From: CAYOKT01 sp964404605
Lineage (GTDB): Bacteria; Electryoneota; Electryoneia; Electryoneales; Electryoneaceae
Length of the DNA stretch: 15,932 nt
NCBI GenBank assembly: GCA_964404605.1
Contig: CAYOKT010000063.1
Span: forward strand, 1 to 15,932
Direction: 5' to 3'
Shown piece by piece: positions 1 through 6,983 of the stretch (its first letter is position 1; the number at the start of each line of letters is the position of its first letter). Below the pieces are notes generated by a model, which was given only the letters and a program-made list of their open reading frames with translations, searched no databases and was not told where the DNA came from. The translations under genes and the position numbers were made by a program.

Positions 1-44
1 CATCCTGGACGCTTCCTATTGTCATCCTGGACGCTTCCTATTGT
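1..44. repeat. Two tandem 22-bp repeat units at the window edge
   Basis: Positions 1-22 and 23-44 are identical 22-bp units, each beginning CATCCTGGACG and ending CTATTGT. A third, divergent start (CATCCTGAACG) follows at 45. Each unit resembles the left end of the adjacent palindromic element, so the array looks like reiterated ends of that element. The array may continue beyond the left edge. No spacers separate the units, so this is not a CRISPR. Confidence 0.85.
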
Positions 45-156
45 CATCCTGAACGAAGTGAAGGATCTCGAAACAAAACGGTTCAACTCAAGAGGAAGCG
101 CATCGTTTCGAGACTCTTCTCACGTCCCGAAGAGTCGGGACGTGTCAGAGTGACAA
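41..156. mobile_element. MITE/REP-like palindromic intergenic element
   Basis: The ends form an imperfect inverted repeat: TTGTCATCCTGA at 41-52 against TCAGAGTGACAA at 145-156 (10 of 12 matching). Inside are a 9-bp perfect inverted repeat (TCTCGAAAC at 66-74, GTTTCGAGA at 105-113) and a perfect 10-bp hairpin (CACGTCCCGA at 121-130, loop AGAG, TCGGGACGTG at 135-144). The element codes for nothing and is clearly richer in A+T than its surroundings. These are the marks of a non-autonomous MITE or REP-type repeat. Family membership is inferred, and no target-site duplication is obvious. Confidence 0.65.
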
Positions 157-455
157 ACTTGTGCTCTTCGTAAAGCAGGTAGAATAGCCCGCGAGCGACC
201 CGGCCCCCCGCGCCGGAGGCACTCGACCGCGCTGTCACTTCCGCCCCGGAGACACCCGCCCGCGGAGTTTCTTCGCGGGTTTTTCTTCCTCGGCTTGCCC
301 GTCTCTCCGCCCGCCGTATCTTTCCTCCCGGCAGCCCGGTAGCAACAGGGTGGCCCGGACTTCAGTCCCGGGTTTCATACGCGGCGCTCGCCGCGGCGGG
401 CAAGTCCCGGGGGAAATCGGGACGGAGGACGGAAAGGACCAACCGGAGCAGAGCG
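157..455. other. Gene-free stretch between repeat element and nfo
   Basis: This stretch has no convincing reading frame. It contains a promoter-like TAGAAT at 180-185, a strong intrinsic terminator at 259-284, and a weaker bulged hairpin at about 354-372 (CCCGGACT / AGTCCCGGG) followed by TTT. The rest is unremarkable G+C-rich sequence. The promoter of nfo should lie here, but I cannot identify it with confidence. Confidence 0.5.
259..284 (+). terminator. Intrinsic terminator
   Basis: The stem CCCGCGGAG (259-267) pairs with CTTCGCGGG (271-279), using one G-U pair, around a TTT loop. A run of five T follows (280-284). No coding region lies between the window start and this site. It therefore ends either a transcript entering from outside the window or a short non-coding RNA. 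Confidence 0.75.
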
Positions 456-1310
456 ATGATCCTGGGAGCACACGTTTCAACCGTCGGAGGGGTGGAGAAC
501 GCCCCGGGCAATGCCGCCCGGTTCGGCATCCGGGCGCTCGCCCTTTTCACCAGGAACCAGCGCCAGTGGAAGGCGAAGCCGTTGAGCCCCGACTCCATCG
601 CCCGGTTCCGGGAGGAGCGGGACCGGCACGGCATCACCCATTGTGTCAGCCACGACTCCTACCTGATTAACCTCTGCGCGCCGGACCCGGAGAAGCTCAC
701 CCTGTCGATCGACGCTCTCACCGACGAGGTCGAGCGCGCCGAGCAGCTCGGCCTCTCCCATGTCGTCGCTCACCCCGGCAGCCACCTGAAGCGGGGGGAG
801 GAGTGGGGCATCGAGACCATCGCCCGCTCGCTGAGCGAAGTCCATCGCCGCCTGCCGGGCTGCGGGGCGAAGATCGCCCTCGAGATCACCGCCGGGCAGG
901 GGACGAACCTCGGCTACCGTTTCGAGCAGATCGCCCGGATGATCGAGCTGTCCGAGGAGAACGAACGCCTCGCGGTCTGCTTCGACACCTGCCACGCCTA
1001 CTCGGCGGGTTATGACCTGCTGAGCGCGGAAGGGTACGAGAAAACCTGGGAGGAGTTCGACCGCCTGATCGGGCTCGAGCGGTTGCAGGTGATCCATCTC
1101 AACGATACCAGGAAGCCCCTCGGAAGCCGCGTGGACCGTCACGACCAGATCGGGGATGGTCTGCTCGGGCTCGAACCCTTCCGGCGGATGGTCAATGATC
1201 CGCGCTTCGCCGACCTGCCGGGGATCCTCGAGACCCCGCAGGGGGAGGGTGGCTACGCTGAGGATCTGCGCCGGCTGCGGAGTCTGATCGAGGGCTCACC
1301 CTCTCGCTGA
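456..1310 (+). CDS. nfo: Deoxyribonuclease IV (endonuclease IV, AP endonuclease)
   Basis: This 284-residue protein is a cytoplasmic base-excision-repair enzyme of the AP endonuclease 2 (TIM-barrel) family. Such enzymes cut the phosphodiester bond 5' of abasic sites and remove blocked 3' ends. The full trinuclear zinc set is visible: H66 (SHDSYLIN), H106 (AHPGSH), E143 (ALEITAGQGTNLG), D177 and H180 (CFDTCHAYSAGYD), H214 (HLNDT), D227 and H229 (DRHDQIGDG) and E259 (ILETP). These match the nine E. coli Nfo ligands in order and spacing. The length is normal for the family (about 280). The ATG start has GGAGCAG just upstream, and the protein begins with the conserved MILGAHVS. It appears to be a single-gene unit. 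No clear terminator follows. Confidence 0.97.
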   Translation: MILGAHVSTVGGVENAPGNAARFGIRALALFTRNQRQWKAKPLSPDSIARFREERDRHGITHCVSHDSYLINLCAPDPEKLTLSIDALTDEVERAEQLGLSHVVAHPGSHLKRGEEWGIETIARSLSEVHRRLPGCGAKIALEITAGQGTNLGYRFEQIARMIELSEENERLAVCFDTCHAYSAGYDLLSAEGYEKTWEEFDRLIGLERLQVIHLNDTRKPLGSRVDRHDQIGDGLLGLEPFRRMVNDPRFADLPGILETPQGEGGYAEDLRRLRSLIEGSPSR

Positions 1311-1394
1311 ACCGAGCAGGGAGTTGTCCCGGCGATTCTCTCCGCGGTGGGAGGCAGAAGCATAACAGGACCATGTATTTATATAATCATACTC

Positions 1395-1423
1395 TTGACT
1401 TCCCGTAATGCGGCGGCTACGTT
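1395..1423 (+). promoter_or_regulatory. Candidate sigma70-type promoter of the small HTH gene
   Basis: TTGACT (1395-1400) is separated by 17 bp from TACGTT (1418-1423), about 30 bp before the ATG at 1454. The region around 1374-1400 is an A+T-rich island in G+C-rich DNA and also contains an exact TATAAT (1382-1387) without a good -35. The same TACGTT at the same 17-bp spacing recurs upstream of tilS. Confidence 0.45.
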
Positions 1424-1453
1424 TGACTGGCGCGAATCAGCCGGGGAGGGCGC

Positions 1454-1810
1454 ATGAACGCGGCCATCGAACGGATGCTGGAGAACCTGCTGATCAAGCA
1501 GGAGGAGATTCTGCACCTGTTGCGGTTCATGGCGTACCGCACGGCGCGGCGGATCATCGAGGAGAACCTGACAAAATCCATCGAGCGGCGGGTCTATGAA
1601 CTCTCCGACGGCATTCGCTCCTCGCGGGACATCGAGAAGGCGGTGGCGAAAGAAGTGACCCAAAGAACGGTAGTCACCTGGTGGCAGAAATGGCGCCGCC
1701 TGGGGGTCGTCGAACAGTCGCCTCGTTACTCCGGCCGGATGCAGCGCCTGATCTCGCTGGAGGAGCTCGGACTCGCCATTGATCCGGAGGAGGATCCCCG
1801 GGTGGAGTAG
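1454..1810 (+). CDS. Small putative DNA-binding protein (winged-HTH-like)
   Basis: I do not recognise a named family for this 118-residue protein. Residues 1-48 look like amphipathic helices rich in Leu/Ile/Glu/Arg, possibly a dimerisation coiled coil. Residues about 50-84 (ELSDGIRSSRDIEKAVAKEV followed by TQRTVVTWWQKWRRLGVVEQ) read as a helix-turn-helix: a short helix entered by serines, a turn, and a recognition-type helix with TVVTWWQKW. Residues 85-101 could be the wing. The C-terminus is acidic. A strong Shine-Dalgarno (GGGGAGGG) precedes the ATG. The gene has its own promoter-like site and an intrinsic terminator 75 bp downstream, so it is probably monocistronic. A transcription-regulator role is inferred from fold-like features only. 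Confidence 0.7.
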   Translation: MNAAIERMLENLLIKQEEILHLLRFMAYRTARRIIEENLTKSIERRVYELSDGIRSSRDIEKAVAKEVTQRTVVTWWQKWRRLGVVEQSPRYSGRMQRLISLEELGLAIDPEEDPRVE

Positions 1811-1884
1811 GGCGGGACGAGGTGGATCGCCGGCCCCGTTCCGGGTGAGGAAAAGGGGTGGTTTCCGAGAGCGAGCAGGACGGC

Positions 1885-1905
1885 CGGGCCCACGGGCCCG
1901 TTTTT
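1885..1905 (+). terminator. Intrinsic terminator after the small HTH gene
   Basis: CGGGCCC (1885-1891) pairs with GGGCCCG (1894-1900). The effective loop is CACG, because a 2-nt loop is too tight. Five T follow (1901-1905). It lies 75 bp after the HTH gene stop and 58 bp before the methyltransferase start, which separates the two units. Confidence 0.8.
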
Positions 1906-1963
1906 CTTGGGCAGTACCGATGGCGCGGATGATTCTGCGCGACGGGGAGAGAGGGGAGAAAGA

Positions 1964-2791
1964 GTGGGGTGCGCCGGAAGACAGGTCCACGAAAGGGTCG
2001 AGGAGTACTACCGGGACCTGAAGACCCTGTTCGACGCCATCACGGGCGATGGGGGGTTCTACAACCTCGGCTGGGAGGCGCCCGACCGGCCCGGCGGTTT
2101 CGCCGCGGCGCAGAGGGCGATGGTCGACCTGGCAGTGGACTCCCTGCGGCCCGGCCCGGGCGCGCGCCTGCTCGATGTCGGCTGCGGCCCCGGCGGCCCG
2201 GCCCGCCGTGCGGCGCGCCGGGCGGGCGCGCGGGTCGTCGGCGTGGAGCTGCTCGCCCGGCAGGTCGCACGGGCGGGGGGCGGGGGTGATGAGGAAGACG
2301 TCGTCTTCCTCCGCGGGGATGCCACCACCCTGCCGCTGGCGGACGGGAGCTTCGACGGCGTCTTCTCCATCGAGAGCGCATTCCACTACCCGGACAAGGA
2401 GGCGTTCATCCGGGAGGCGGCCCGGGTTCTCCGGCCCGGCGGCCGGCTGGCCGTGGCGGACATCGTGCTGCCCGACAGCGGGGGCTATCCCCGGCTTCAT
2501 GCTCTCTACCGCCGGGCACTGGCTTCCCCCGGCCTGTTCACCGCGGAGGGCTACCACCGGGCGGCCGAACGGGCCGGGCTCACGCCCCTGCACGCCTTCG
2601 ACCTCACCCCGGGCGTCGCGCGCAGCCTCCGCCGCGCCTCCCCCGCCGTGCTCCGGCGCTTCGGCGATCTCCACGCCGCCGGGTATCCCGAAGGGTACCT
2701 CCTGCTGATGGTCCTCTTTTTCGCCGCCCTTCCCCGTCTCGAGCGCCGGATTCCCATCCGGTACCGCCTGTTCATCTTTCGGAAGCGGTGA
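1964..2791 (+). CDS. Class I SAM-dependent methyltransferase (small-molecule type)
   Basis: This 275-residue cytosolic methyltransferase has the Rossmann SAM-binding motif I at residues 71-78 (DVGCGPGG) after the beta-strand ARLL. The acidic strand-2 end (VVGVEL) follows, then a motif II/III region (FDGVFSIESAFHYPDKEAF) and the post-motif RVLRPGGRLAVADIVLPD. The N-terminal YYRDLKTLF and NLGW segments, and ESAFHYPD, resemble the methyltransferase 11 group that includes tocopherol, sterol and RebM-type enzymes. A small-molecule or lipid acceptor is likely, but the substrate is unknown. I chose GTG at 1964 because GGGGAG sits about 7 nt upstream. The longer in-frame TTG at 1907 would start next to a terminator and adds an Arg/Gly-rich stretch without family similarity. 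The neighbours do not indicate a pathway. Confidence 0.88.
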   Translation: MGCAGRQVHERVEEYYRDLKTLFDAITGDGGFYNLGWEAPDRPGGFAAAQRAMVDLAVDSLRPGPGARLLDVGCGPGGPARRAARRAGARVVGVELLARQVARAGGGGDEEDVVFLRGDATTLPLADGSFDGVFSIESAFHYPDKEAFIREAARVLRPGGRLAVADIVLPDSGGYPRLHALYRRALASPGLFTAEGYHRAAERAGLTPLHAFDLTPGVARSLRRASPAVLRRFGDLHAAGYPEGYLLLMVLFFAALPRLERRIPIRYRLFIFRKR

Positions 2792-2805
2792 GGGTTCCTC
2801 ACCTT
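2787..2805 (+). terminator. Possible weak terminator overlapping the methyltransferase stop
   Basis: GGTGAGG (2787-2793) pairs perfectly with CCTCACC (2797-2803) around a GTT loop, and the TGA stop lies inside the left arm. Only TT follows directly, with a T-rich tract (TTCTTT) about 10 nt further on. It may attenuate or process the transcript rather than terminate it fully. Confidence 0.35.
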
Positions 2806-2843
2806 CATCGAATTCTTTCCCTCCGGCCCGCGCCCGAGCGATC

Positions 2844-2872
2844 TTGCTCTCCCTCCGCCCTCTGCCTACGTT
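2844..2872 (+). promoter_or_regulatory. Candidate promoter of the tilS-ftsH unit
   Basis: TTGCTC (2844-2849) is followed after 17 bp by TACGTT (2867-2872), about 30 bp before the tilS ATG. The -10 hexamer and the spacer length are identical to those of the candidate promoter at 1395-1423. It fits the minimal TAnnnT pattern of sigma70 sites. Confidence 0.4.
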
Positions 2873-2901
2873 GAATCCGCGGGACATCTTGGGGTGGAAC
2901 G

Positions 2902-4317
2902 ATGGTCGAGAATCGGGCGGGGAAAGGCGTGGGACGTTTGTGGCGGGGCATGCTCTGGCCGCGCGTCCGGGCCGCTCTCCCGCCCGCCGGGCGTGTCCTC
3001 GTCGCCCTCAGCGGCGGCGTGGACTCGACGGCGCTTCTGTTTCTCGTCCTGCCGCCTCCCGAAGAGCGCGGGCGGCTGGTGGTCGGCCATGTCCACCACG
3101 GCACCGGGGCCTACGCGGACGAGGCCGAAGCGCTGGCGCGTGACCTGGCGCGGGAGGCCGGGGTCGAAGTGGTCGTCACCCGGGTCCGCATCGCCGGGGA
3201 GCGCCGCAGAGAGGTCGGGTTCGAGGCGGCCGCGCGGGAGCAGCGGTACCGGGCGCTCGTGGACCTGGCGCGGAAGGCGGGCGCGGTGCGGGTGCTCACC
3301 GGCCACACCCTCGATGACCGCGCGGAGGGGGTGCTTCTCTACCTCCTGCGCGGCGCGGGAACGGGCGGGCTGGCGGGTCCGCGCGAGGAGAGGGAGATGT
3401 TCCTGCGCCCGCTGTTGGCCTTCAGCCGGGAGGAGCTGGCGGAATTCATCGCCGCGGAGGGCATCCGTGTCCTCGAGGACCCGAGCAACCGGGATTTGCG
3501 TTACACCCGCAACCGGGTGCGCCATCGGTTGCGGCCGGTGATCGAGAAGGAATTCGGGGACAGGGCATGGCGGAATCTCGCCGAGAGCGCCCGCCGGCTC
3601 GCCGCCGCGGAAGAGGCGCTGGCGGCTGTCGCGGAGGAAGCCTGGGGCGCCGTGCGACGCGGGAGCAGCCCCCGGTGGATTTCGCTTGATGCAGAAAGGC
3701 TGGCCGGGTATCTTGTCACTATCAGGGTGCGGTTGTTGCGCCGGGCCTGGGCACATGCGGCGGCCGCCCGGGAGGGACGGGAGTCGCTGCGAAAAGGGGA
3801 ACTCCGGCGGTTGGAGGCGTCCCTCCACCGCTCCCCCGGCAGCACGCTGCGGCTTGCCGGCGGCGTGCGGGTGTTGCGCACGGACAGCCGGTTGATCCTT
3901 GACGGGCTGGCGGATGCTGCACCCCTGCGCTGGAAACTGCCCGGTGAGCTCATGCTGCCGGACGGCGGGACCCTGCGCGCGGAGGAGTGGGAGAAGGACG
4001 CCGCCGGGGACATCGTCCACTCGGACAAGCTCGTGGAATGGGTGGATGCCGCGGCCCTCGGCGACGAGGTGACCGTGCGCCCGTGGCGTCCCGGCGACCG
4101 CATCGAGCCGTTCGCCCGCCCGGGCCACCTTGTCAAGGTGACCAGGGTGCTCGCGAGCGGAGCGTCCGAACGGCGCGGGCCGGTGTGGATTCTCGAGTCG
4201 CGCGGGGTGGTCGCCTGGGTTCCCGGTCATCGTCTCGCCCACCCGTTCCGCGTCCGGCCCGAAAGCCGCCGCCTGTGGCGGTTATCCCTGCTCCCGCTGG
4301 CGGAAACCGCCCCCTGA
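2902..4317 (+). CDS. tilS: tRNA(Ile)-lysidine synthase
   Basis: This 471-residue cytoplasmic enzyme ligates lysine to C34 of tRNA-Ile(CAU) using ATP. That changes decoding from AUG to AUA and the charging identity from Met to Ile. The N-terminal PP-loop ATPase shows SGGVDS at residues 37-42, then HVHHG, and GHTLDDRAEG at 134-143, where most homologues read DDQAET. EDPSNRDLRYTRNRVRHRL is the conserved substrate-recognition stretch. After a helical middle domain, the C-terminal domain carries VRPWRPGDRIEPF and WVPGHRLAHPFRV. The length is usual for the family. GGGGTGG upstream supports the ATG at 2902. ftsH follows after 43 nt, and tilS-ftsH adjacency is a widespread arrangement, which supports the call. 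Confidence 0.95.
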   Translation: MVENRAGKGVGRLWRGMLWPRVRAALPPAGRVLVALSGGVDSTALLFLVLPPPEERGRLVVGHVHHGTGAYADEAEALARDLAREAGVEVVVTRVRIAGERRREVGFEAAAREQRYRALVDLARKAGAVRVLTGHTLDDRAEGVLLYLLRGAGTGGLAGPREEREMFLRPLLAFSREELAEFIAAEGIRVLEDPSNRDLRYTRNRVRHRLRPVIEKEFGDRAWRNLAESARRLAAAEEALAAVAEEAWGAVRRGSSPRWISLDAERLAGYLVTIRVRLLRRAWAHAAAAREGRESLRKGELRRLEASLHRSPGSTLRLAGGVRVLRTDSRLILDGLADAAPLRWKLPGELMLPDGGTLRAEEWEKDAAGDIVHSDKLVEWVDAAALGDEVTVRPWRPGDRIEPFARPGHLVKVTRVLASGASERRGPVWILESRGVVAWVPGHRLAHPFRVRPESRRLWRLSLLPLAETAP

Positions 4318-4319
4318 GT

Positions 4320-4339
4320 GGACCCACCCACGGGTGGTC
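4320..4339 (+). promoter_or_regulatory. Hairpin in the tilS-ftsH gap
   Basis: CCACCC (4324-4329) pairs with GGGTGG (4332-4337). The stem can extend by GA/TC with one bulged C. No T-run follows, so this is unlikely to be a terminator. It lies just upstream of the ftsH ribosome binding site (AGGAG at 4344-4348) and could affect translation or mRNA processing. Confidence 0.3.
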
Positions 4340-4360
4340 ATACAGGAGACAGTCCCGGAG

Positions 4361-6667
4361 ATGGCAGATAATCATCAGCCGCCAGGCGGCGGACCGAATA
4401 ACCGCAAACCCCGCGGGCCCGATGACCGCTTCGACTGGAAGCGCGCCGCCCGCACGCTCAGTTTCTGGATCATCCTGATCCTCGTCGTGGTCGTACTCAG
4501 CAACCGTCTCAACCCCTCGAGCGAGCAGGCCGACGTCATCTCCTACGACGAGTATCTCCAGTTGCTCGACAAGGGCGCCATCGAGTCCGCGGAGGTGACA
4601 GACCGGACGTTCGAGGGGACGCTGAAGCCGAGCGAAGACCTTCCGAGACGCAAGTTCCGTGTGATCCTGCCCTATGTGAACCAGGAGATGGTGGATGCCT
4701 GGCAGATGGCCGGGGTCAAGGTGCAGTTCCGCGAGGAGTCCCCGAACTGGTTCGGTATGATCCTCACCTCCATTCTCCCCTGGCTGATCCTGATCGTCTT
4801 CTGGGTCTACATCATGCGGCGGATGCAGGGCGGGGGCACCAAGGGCATCTTCAGCTTCGGCAAGAGCCGGGCGAAGCTGCTCGTCGAGAACAAGCCGAAG
4901 ATCACCTTCGACGACGTCGCGGGCTGTGACGAGGCGAAGGAGGAGCTGCAGGAGATCATCCAGTTTCTCGAGGATCCGAAGAAGTTCCAGCGGCTTGGCG
5001 GGCGCATCCCGAAGGGGGCGTTGCTCATCGGTCCCCCGGGGACGGGCAAGACCCTCCTCGCGCGGGCCGTGGCGGGCGAGGCCGGGGTTCCCTTCTTCTC
5101 GATGAGCGGCGCGGATTTCGTCGAGATGTTCGTCGGCGTGGGCGCCTCCCGGGTCCGTGACCTGTTCGACCAGGGCAAGAAAAGCGCCCCCTGCATCATC
5201 TTCATTGATGAGATCGATGCGGTGGGCCGCCAGCGCGGGGCGGGCCTCGGCGGGGGGCACGACGAACGGGAGCAGACCCTCAACCAGCTCCTCGTCGAGA
5301 TGGATGGTTTCGAGTCCAACGAGGGGGTGATCCTCCTCGCCGCCACCAACCGGCCCGATGTGCTCGATCCGGCGCTGCTCCGCCCCGGCCGCTTCGACCG
5401 TCAGATCGTCGTCGACAGCCCGGATGTCCGCGGGCGCGAGGGCATCCTCCGCGTTCACTCGAAGAGCGTGCCCTTGGCCGATGACGTCGACCTGAAGGTG
5501 CTCGCCAAGGGCACCCCGGGTCTCGCGGGCGCCGACCTGGCGAACCTGGTCAACGAGGCGGCCCTTCTCGCCGCCCGGCGTGACGCCGACAAGGTGACGA
5601 TGGAGGATTTCGAGAACGCCAAGGACAAGGTGATGATGGGCACCGAGCGGCGCAGCCTGCTCATCAGCGACGAGGAGAAGAAGCTGACCGCCTACCACGA
5701 GGCGGGCCATGTGCTCGTCGCCAAGTATACCTCCGGCTCGGACCCGGTGCACAAGGTGACGATCATTCCGCGCGGCCGCGCCCTCGGTCTCACCCATTAC
5801 CTGCCCATCGATGAGAAGCACTCGTGGTCGAAGAAGTACATCGAGGGGAAGCTGATCCATCTGCTCGGCGGGCGGGCGGCGGAGCGTCTCGTCTTCGATG
5901 ATTACACCAACGGCGCCGCGACGGACATCAAGCAGGCGACCGACATCGCCCGGAAGATGGTCTGCGACTGGGGGATGAGCGAGAAGATCGGCCCGCTCGC
6001 CCTCGGCAAGCGCGAGGAGGAGGTTTTCCTCGGCCGGGAGATCGCCACCCATCGCGACTTCTCGGATGCCACGGCTCTCGAGATCGACCGCGAGGTCAAG
6101 CGCATCGTGATGAACGCACAGAAGATCGCCCTCGACCTCCTGCAGGAGCACATGGAGCAGCTTCACAGGCTGGCGGGGGCGTTGCTCGAACGCGAGATCC
6201 TGGACGGCGAGGAGATCGACCTGGTCATCCAGGGCAAGAAGCTCCCGCCGGCGCACCAGAAACGGACCGACGGCAAGCGCGTCGGTTCCGCGCGGCGCGG
6301 ACCCCGCCGCCAGAAGGCGATGAAGCCCGTCGCCGTTCCCGCTGCGGCGAGGGGTTCGAGCGACACCTCCATTCGCAGCAGGCGGGAGAAGGTGGAGGAG
6401 GTTCTCGCGAAGCTGGACGCCGGACAGCAGGAGGCGTCCGAGCCCGGCGCGGAAGGCGCCTCCGGCGATGCCGGTGGGAAACCCCGCCGGAGAACGGTGT
6501 CCCCGAAGAGCGGGGATGGCCGGACACGCGCGGGCGCCACGTCGACCGGCGAGGCTCCTTCCGGACCGGAGGGGGACGGTGCGCGGCCGGCGGCGCGCCG
6601 GCGGACGCCCCCGAAGACGCGGGCACGCCGCAAAGACAAATCCTCGGGCGAGGGAGGTGCGGCGTAG
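4361..6667 (+). CDS. ftsH: ATP-dependent zinc metalloprotease FtsH with long basic tail
   Basis: This 768-residue inner-membrane AAA+ protease forms hexamers that extract and degrade membrane and short-lived soluble proteins. TM1 is at about residues 28-47 (FWIILILVVVVL), a short periplasmic domain follows, and TM2 is at about 128-150. The AAA module has Walker A GPPGTGKT (224-231), Walker B FIDEID (281-286) and the second region of homology (ATNRPDVLDPALLRPGRFDR). The protease has HEAGH (446-450), and the third zinc ligand is D522 in ATDIKQATDIARKMV. Residues from about 630 to 768 form a Lys/Arg/Pro/Gly/Ser-rich low-complexity tail, whereas many FtsH proteins end soon after the protease domain (around 610-650 residues). 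ATG 4361 is preferred over the in-frame GTG at 4334, which lacks a ribosome binding site; AGGAG lies 12 nt before ATG 4361. The gene is likely cotranscribed with tilS. Confidence 0.97.
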   Translation: MADNHQPPGGGPNNRKPRGPDDRFDWKRAARTLSFWIILILVVVVLSNRLNPSSEQADVISYDEYLQLLDKGAIESAEVTDRTFEGTLKPSEDLPRRKFRVILPYVNQEMVDAWQMAGVKVQFREESPNWFGMILTSILPWLILIVFWVYIMRRMQGGGTKGIFSFGKSRAKLLVENKPKITFDDVAGCDEAKEELQEIIQFLEDPKKFQRLGGRIPKGALLIGPPGTGKTLLARAVAGEAGVPFFSMSGADFVEMFVGVGASRVRDLFDQGKKSAPCIIFIDEIDAVGRQRGAGLGGGHDEREQTLNQLLVEMDGFESNEGVILLAATNRPDVLDPALLRPGRFDRQIVVDSPDVRGREGILRVHSKSVPLADDVDLKVLAKGTPGLAGADLANLVNEAALLAARRDADKVTMEDFENAKDKVMMGTERRSLLISDEEKKLTAYHEAGHVLVAKYTSGSDPVHKVTIIPRGRALGLTHYLPIDEKHSWSKKYIEGKLIHLLGGRAAERLVFDDYTNGAATDIKQATDIARKMVCDWGMSEKIGPLALGKREEEVFLGREIATHRDFSDATALEIDREVKRIVMNAQKIALDLLQEHMEQLHRLAGALLEREILDGEEIDLVIQGKKLPPAHQKRTDGKRVGSARRGPRRQKAMKPVAVPAAARGSSDTSIRSRREKVEEVLAKLDAGQQEASEPGAEGASGDAGGKPRRRTVSPKSGDGRTRAGATSTGEAPSGPEGDGARPAARRRTPPKTRARRKDKSSGEGGAA

Positions 6668-6983
6668 CTTCTCCCGCCCCGCCGCGGGCGGGGCGGACCC
6701 GGACCGGCTGTACGGGTTCGACCGGCGCGGCCGCCCCGCGGCGTCGGCCTCTTGCGAGCGGGCCGCTCGAAGCGCACGAACGCCGCACGCCCGGTCAGGC
6801 GGAACAGAACCATGCCCCCGATTGCAGGGGGCATCTTTCTACCACGTATCGGTATGTTTCGCCGAGCGATGCGCGCCGCCGGATGAGAGCCGTCGTCGCC
6901 CTCCTCGCCTGTGGCGCGGCGTGGGGAGGGGAAGTACCTTTTCCGGCGGACACGGTATTCGTAAGGAAGGAGCACCGCCCGTG
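6668..6983. other. Intergenic region between ftsH and folE
   Basis: This 316-bp gap starts with a G+C hairpin lacking a T-run (CCGCCCCGCC 6674-6683, loop GCG, GGCGGGGCGG 6687-6696). It then holds about 110 bp without clear signals and an intrinsic terminator (6812-6840). The last 140 bp should carry the folE promoter, although no strong consensus is visible. A 33-codon open frame (6883-6984) ends by overlapping the folE start. The folE ribosome binding site (AAGGAAGGAG) lies at 6963-6972. Confidence 0.6.
6812..6840 (+). terminator. Intrinsic terminator of the tilS-ftsH unit
   Basis: ATGCCCCC (6812-6819) pairs perfectly with GGGGGCAT (6827-6834) around the 7-nt loop GATTGCA and is followed by CTTTCT. 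It lies 145 bp downstream of the ftsH stop and 144 bp before folE, so it separates the two transcription units. Confidence 0.72.

Noticed and set aside
1..44. CRISPR array
   Set aside because: The 22-bp units are directly adjacent with no spacers, and no cas gene is present.
1907..1963. Upstream TTG extension of the methyltransferase
   Set aside because: It starts in or beside the terminator T-run and adds an Arg/Gly-rich segment; GTG 1964 has a good GGGGAG site.
1379..2887. 502-residue minus-strand open frame
   Set aside because: It is antisense to the HTH gene and the methyltransferase, crosses a terminator and promoter, and its low-complexity Arg/Pro/Gly/Glu-rich translation has no recognisable domain. 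It is an expected artefact of G+C-rich DNA.
4133..6256. 707-residue minus-strand open frame
   Set aside because: It lies exactly antisense to ftsH; the translation (rich in Leu, Asp, Glu and His) mirrors ftsH codons and shows no domain.
6700..6740. tRNA-like GGGTTCGACC T-loop
   Set aside because: The flanking bases form only a 3-bp stem and there is no acceptor, D-arm or anticodon-arm pairing.
6468..6983. Upstream extension of folE
   Set aside because: It overlaps the ftsH 3' end and a terminator; FolE similarity begins only at MDQDKIRRG.
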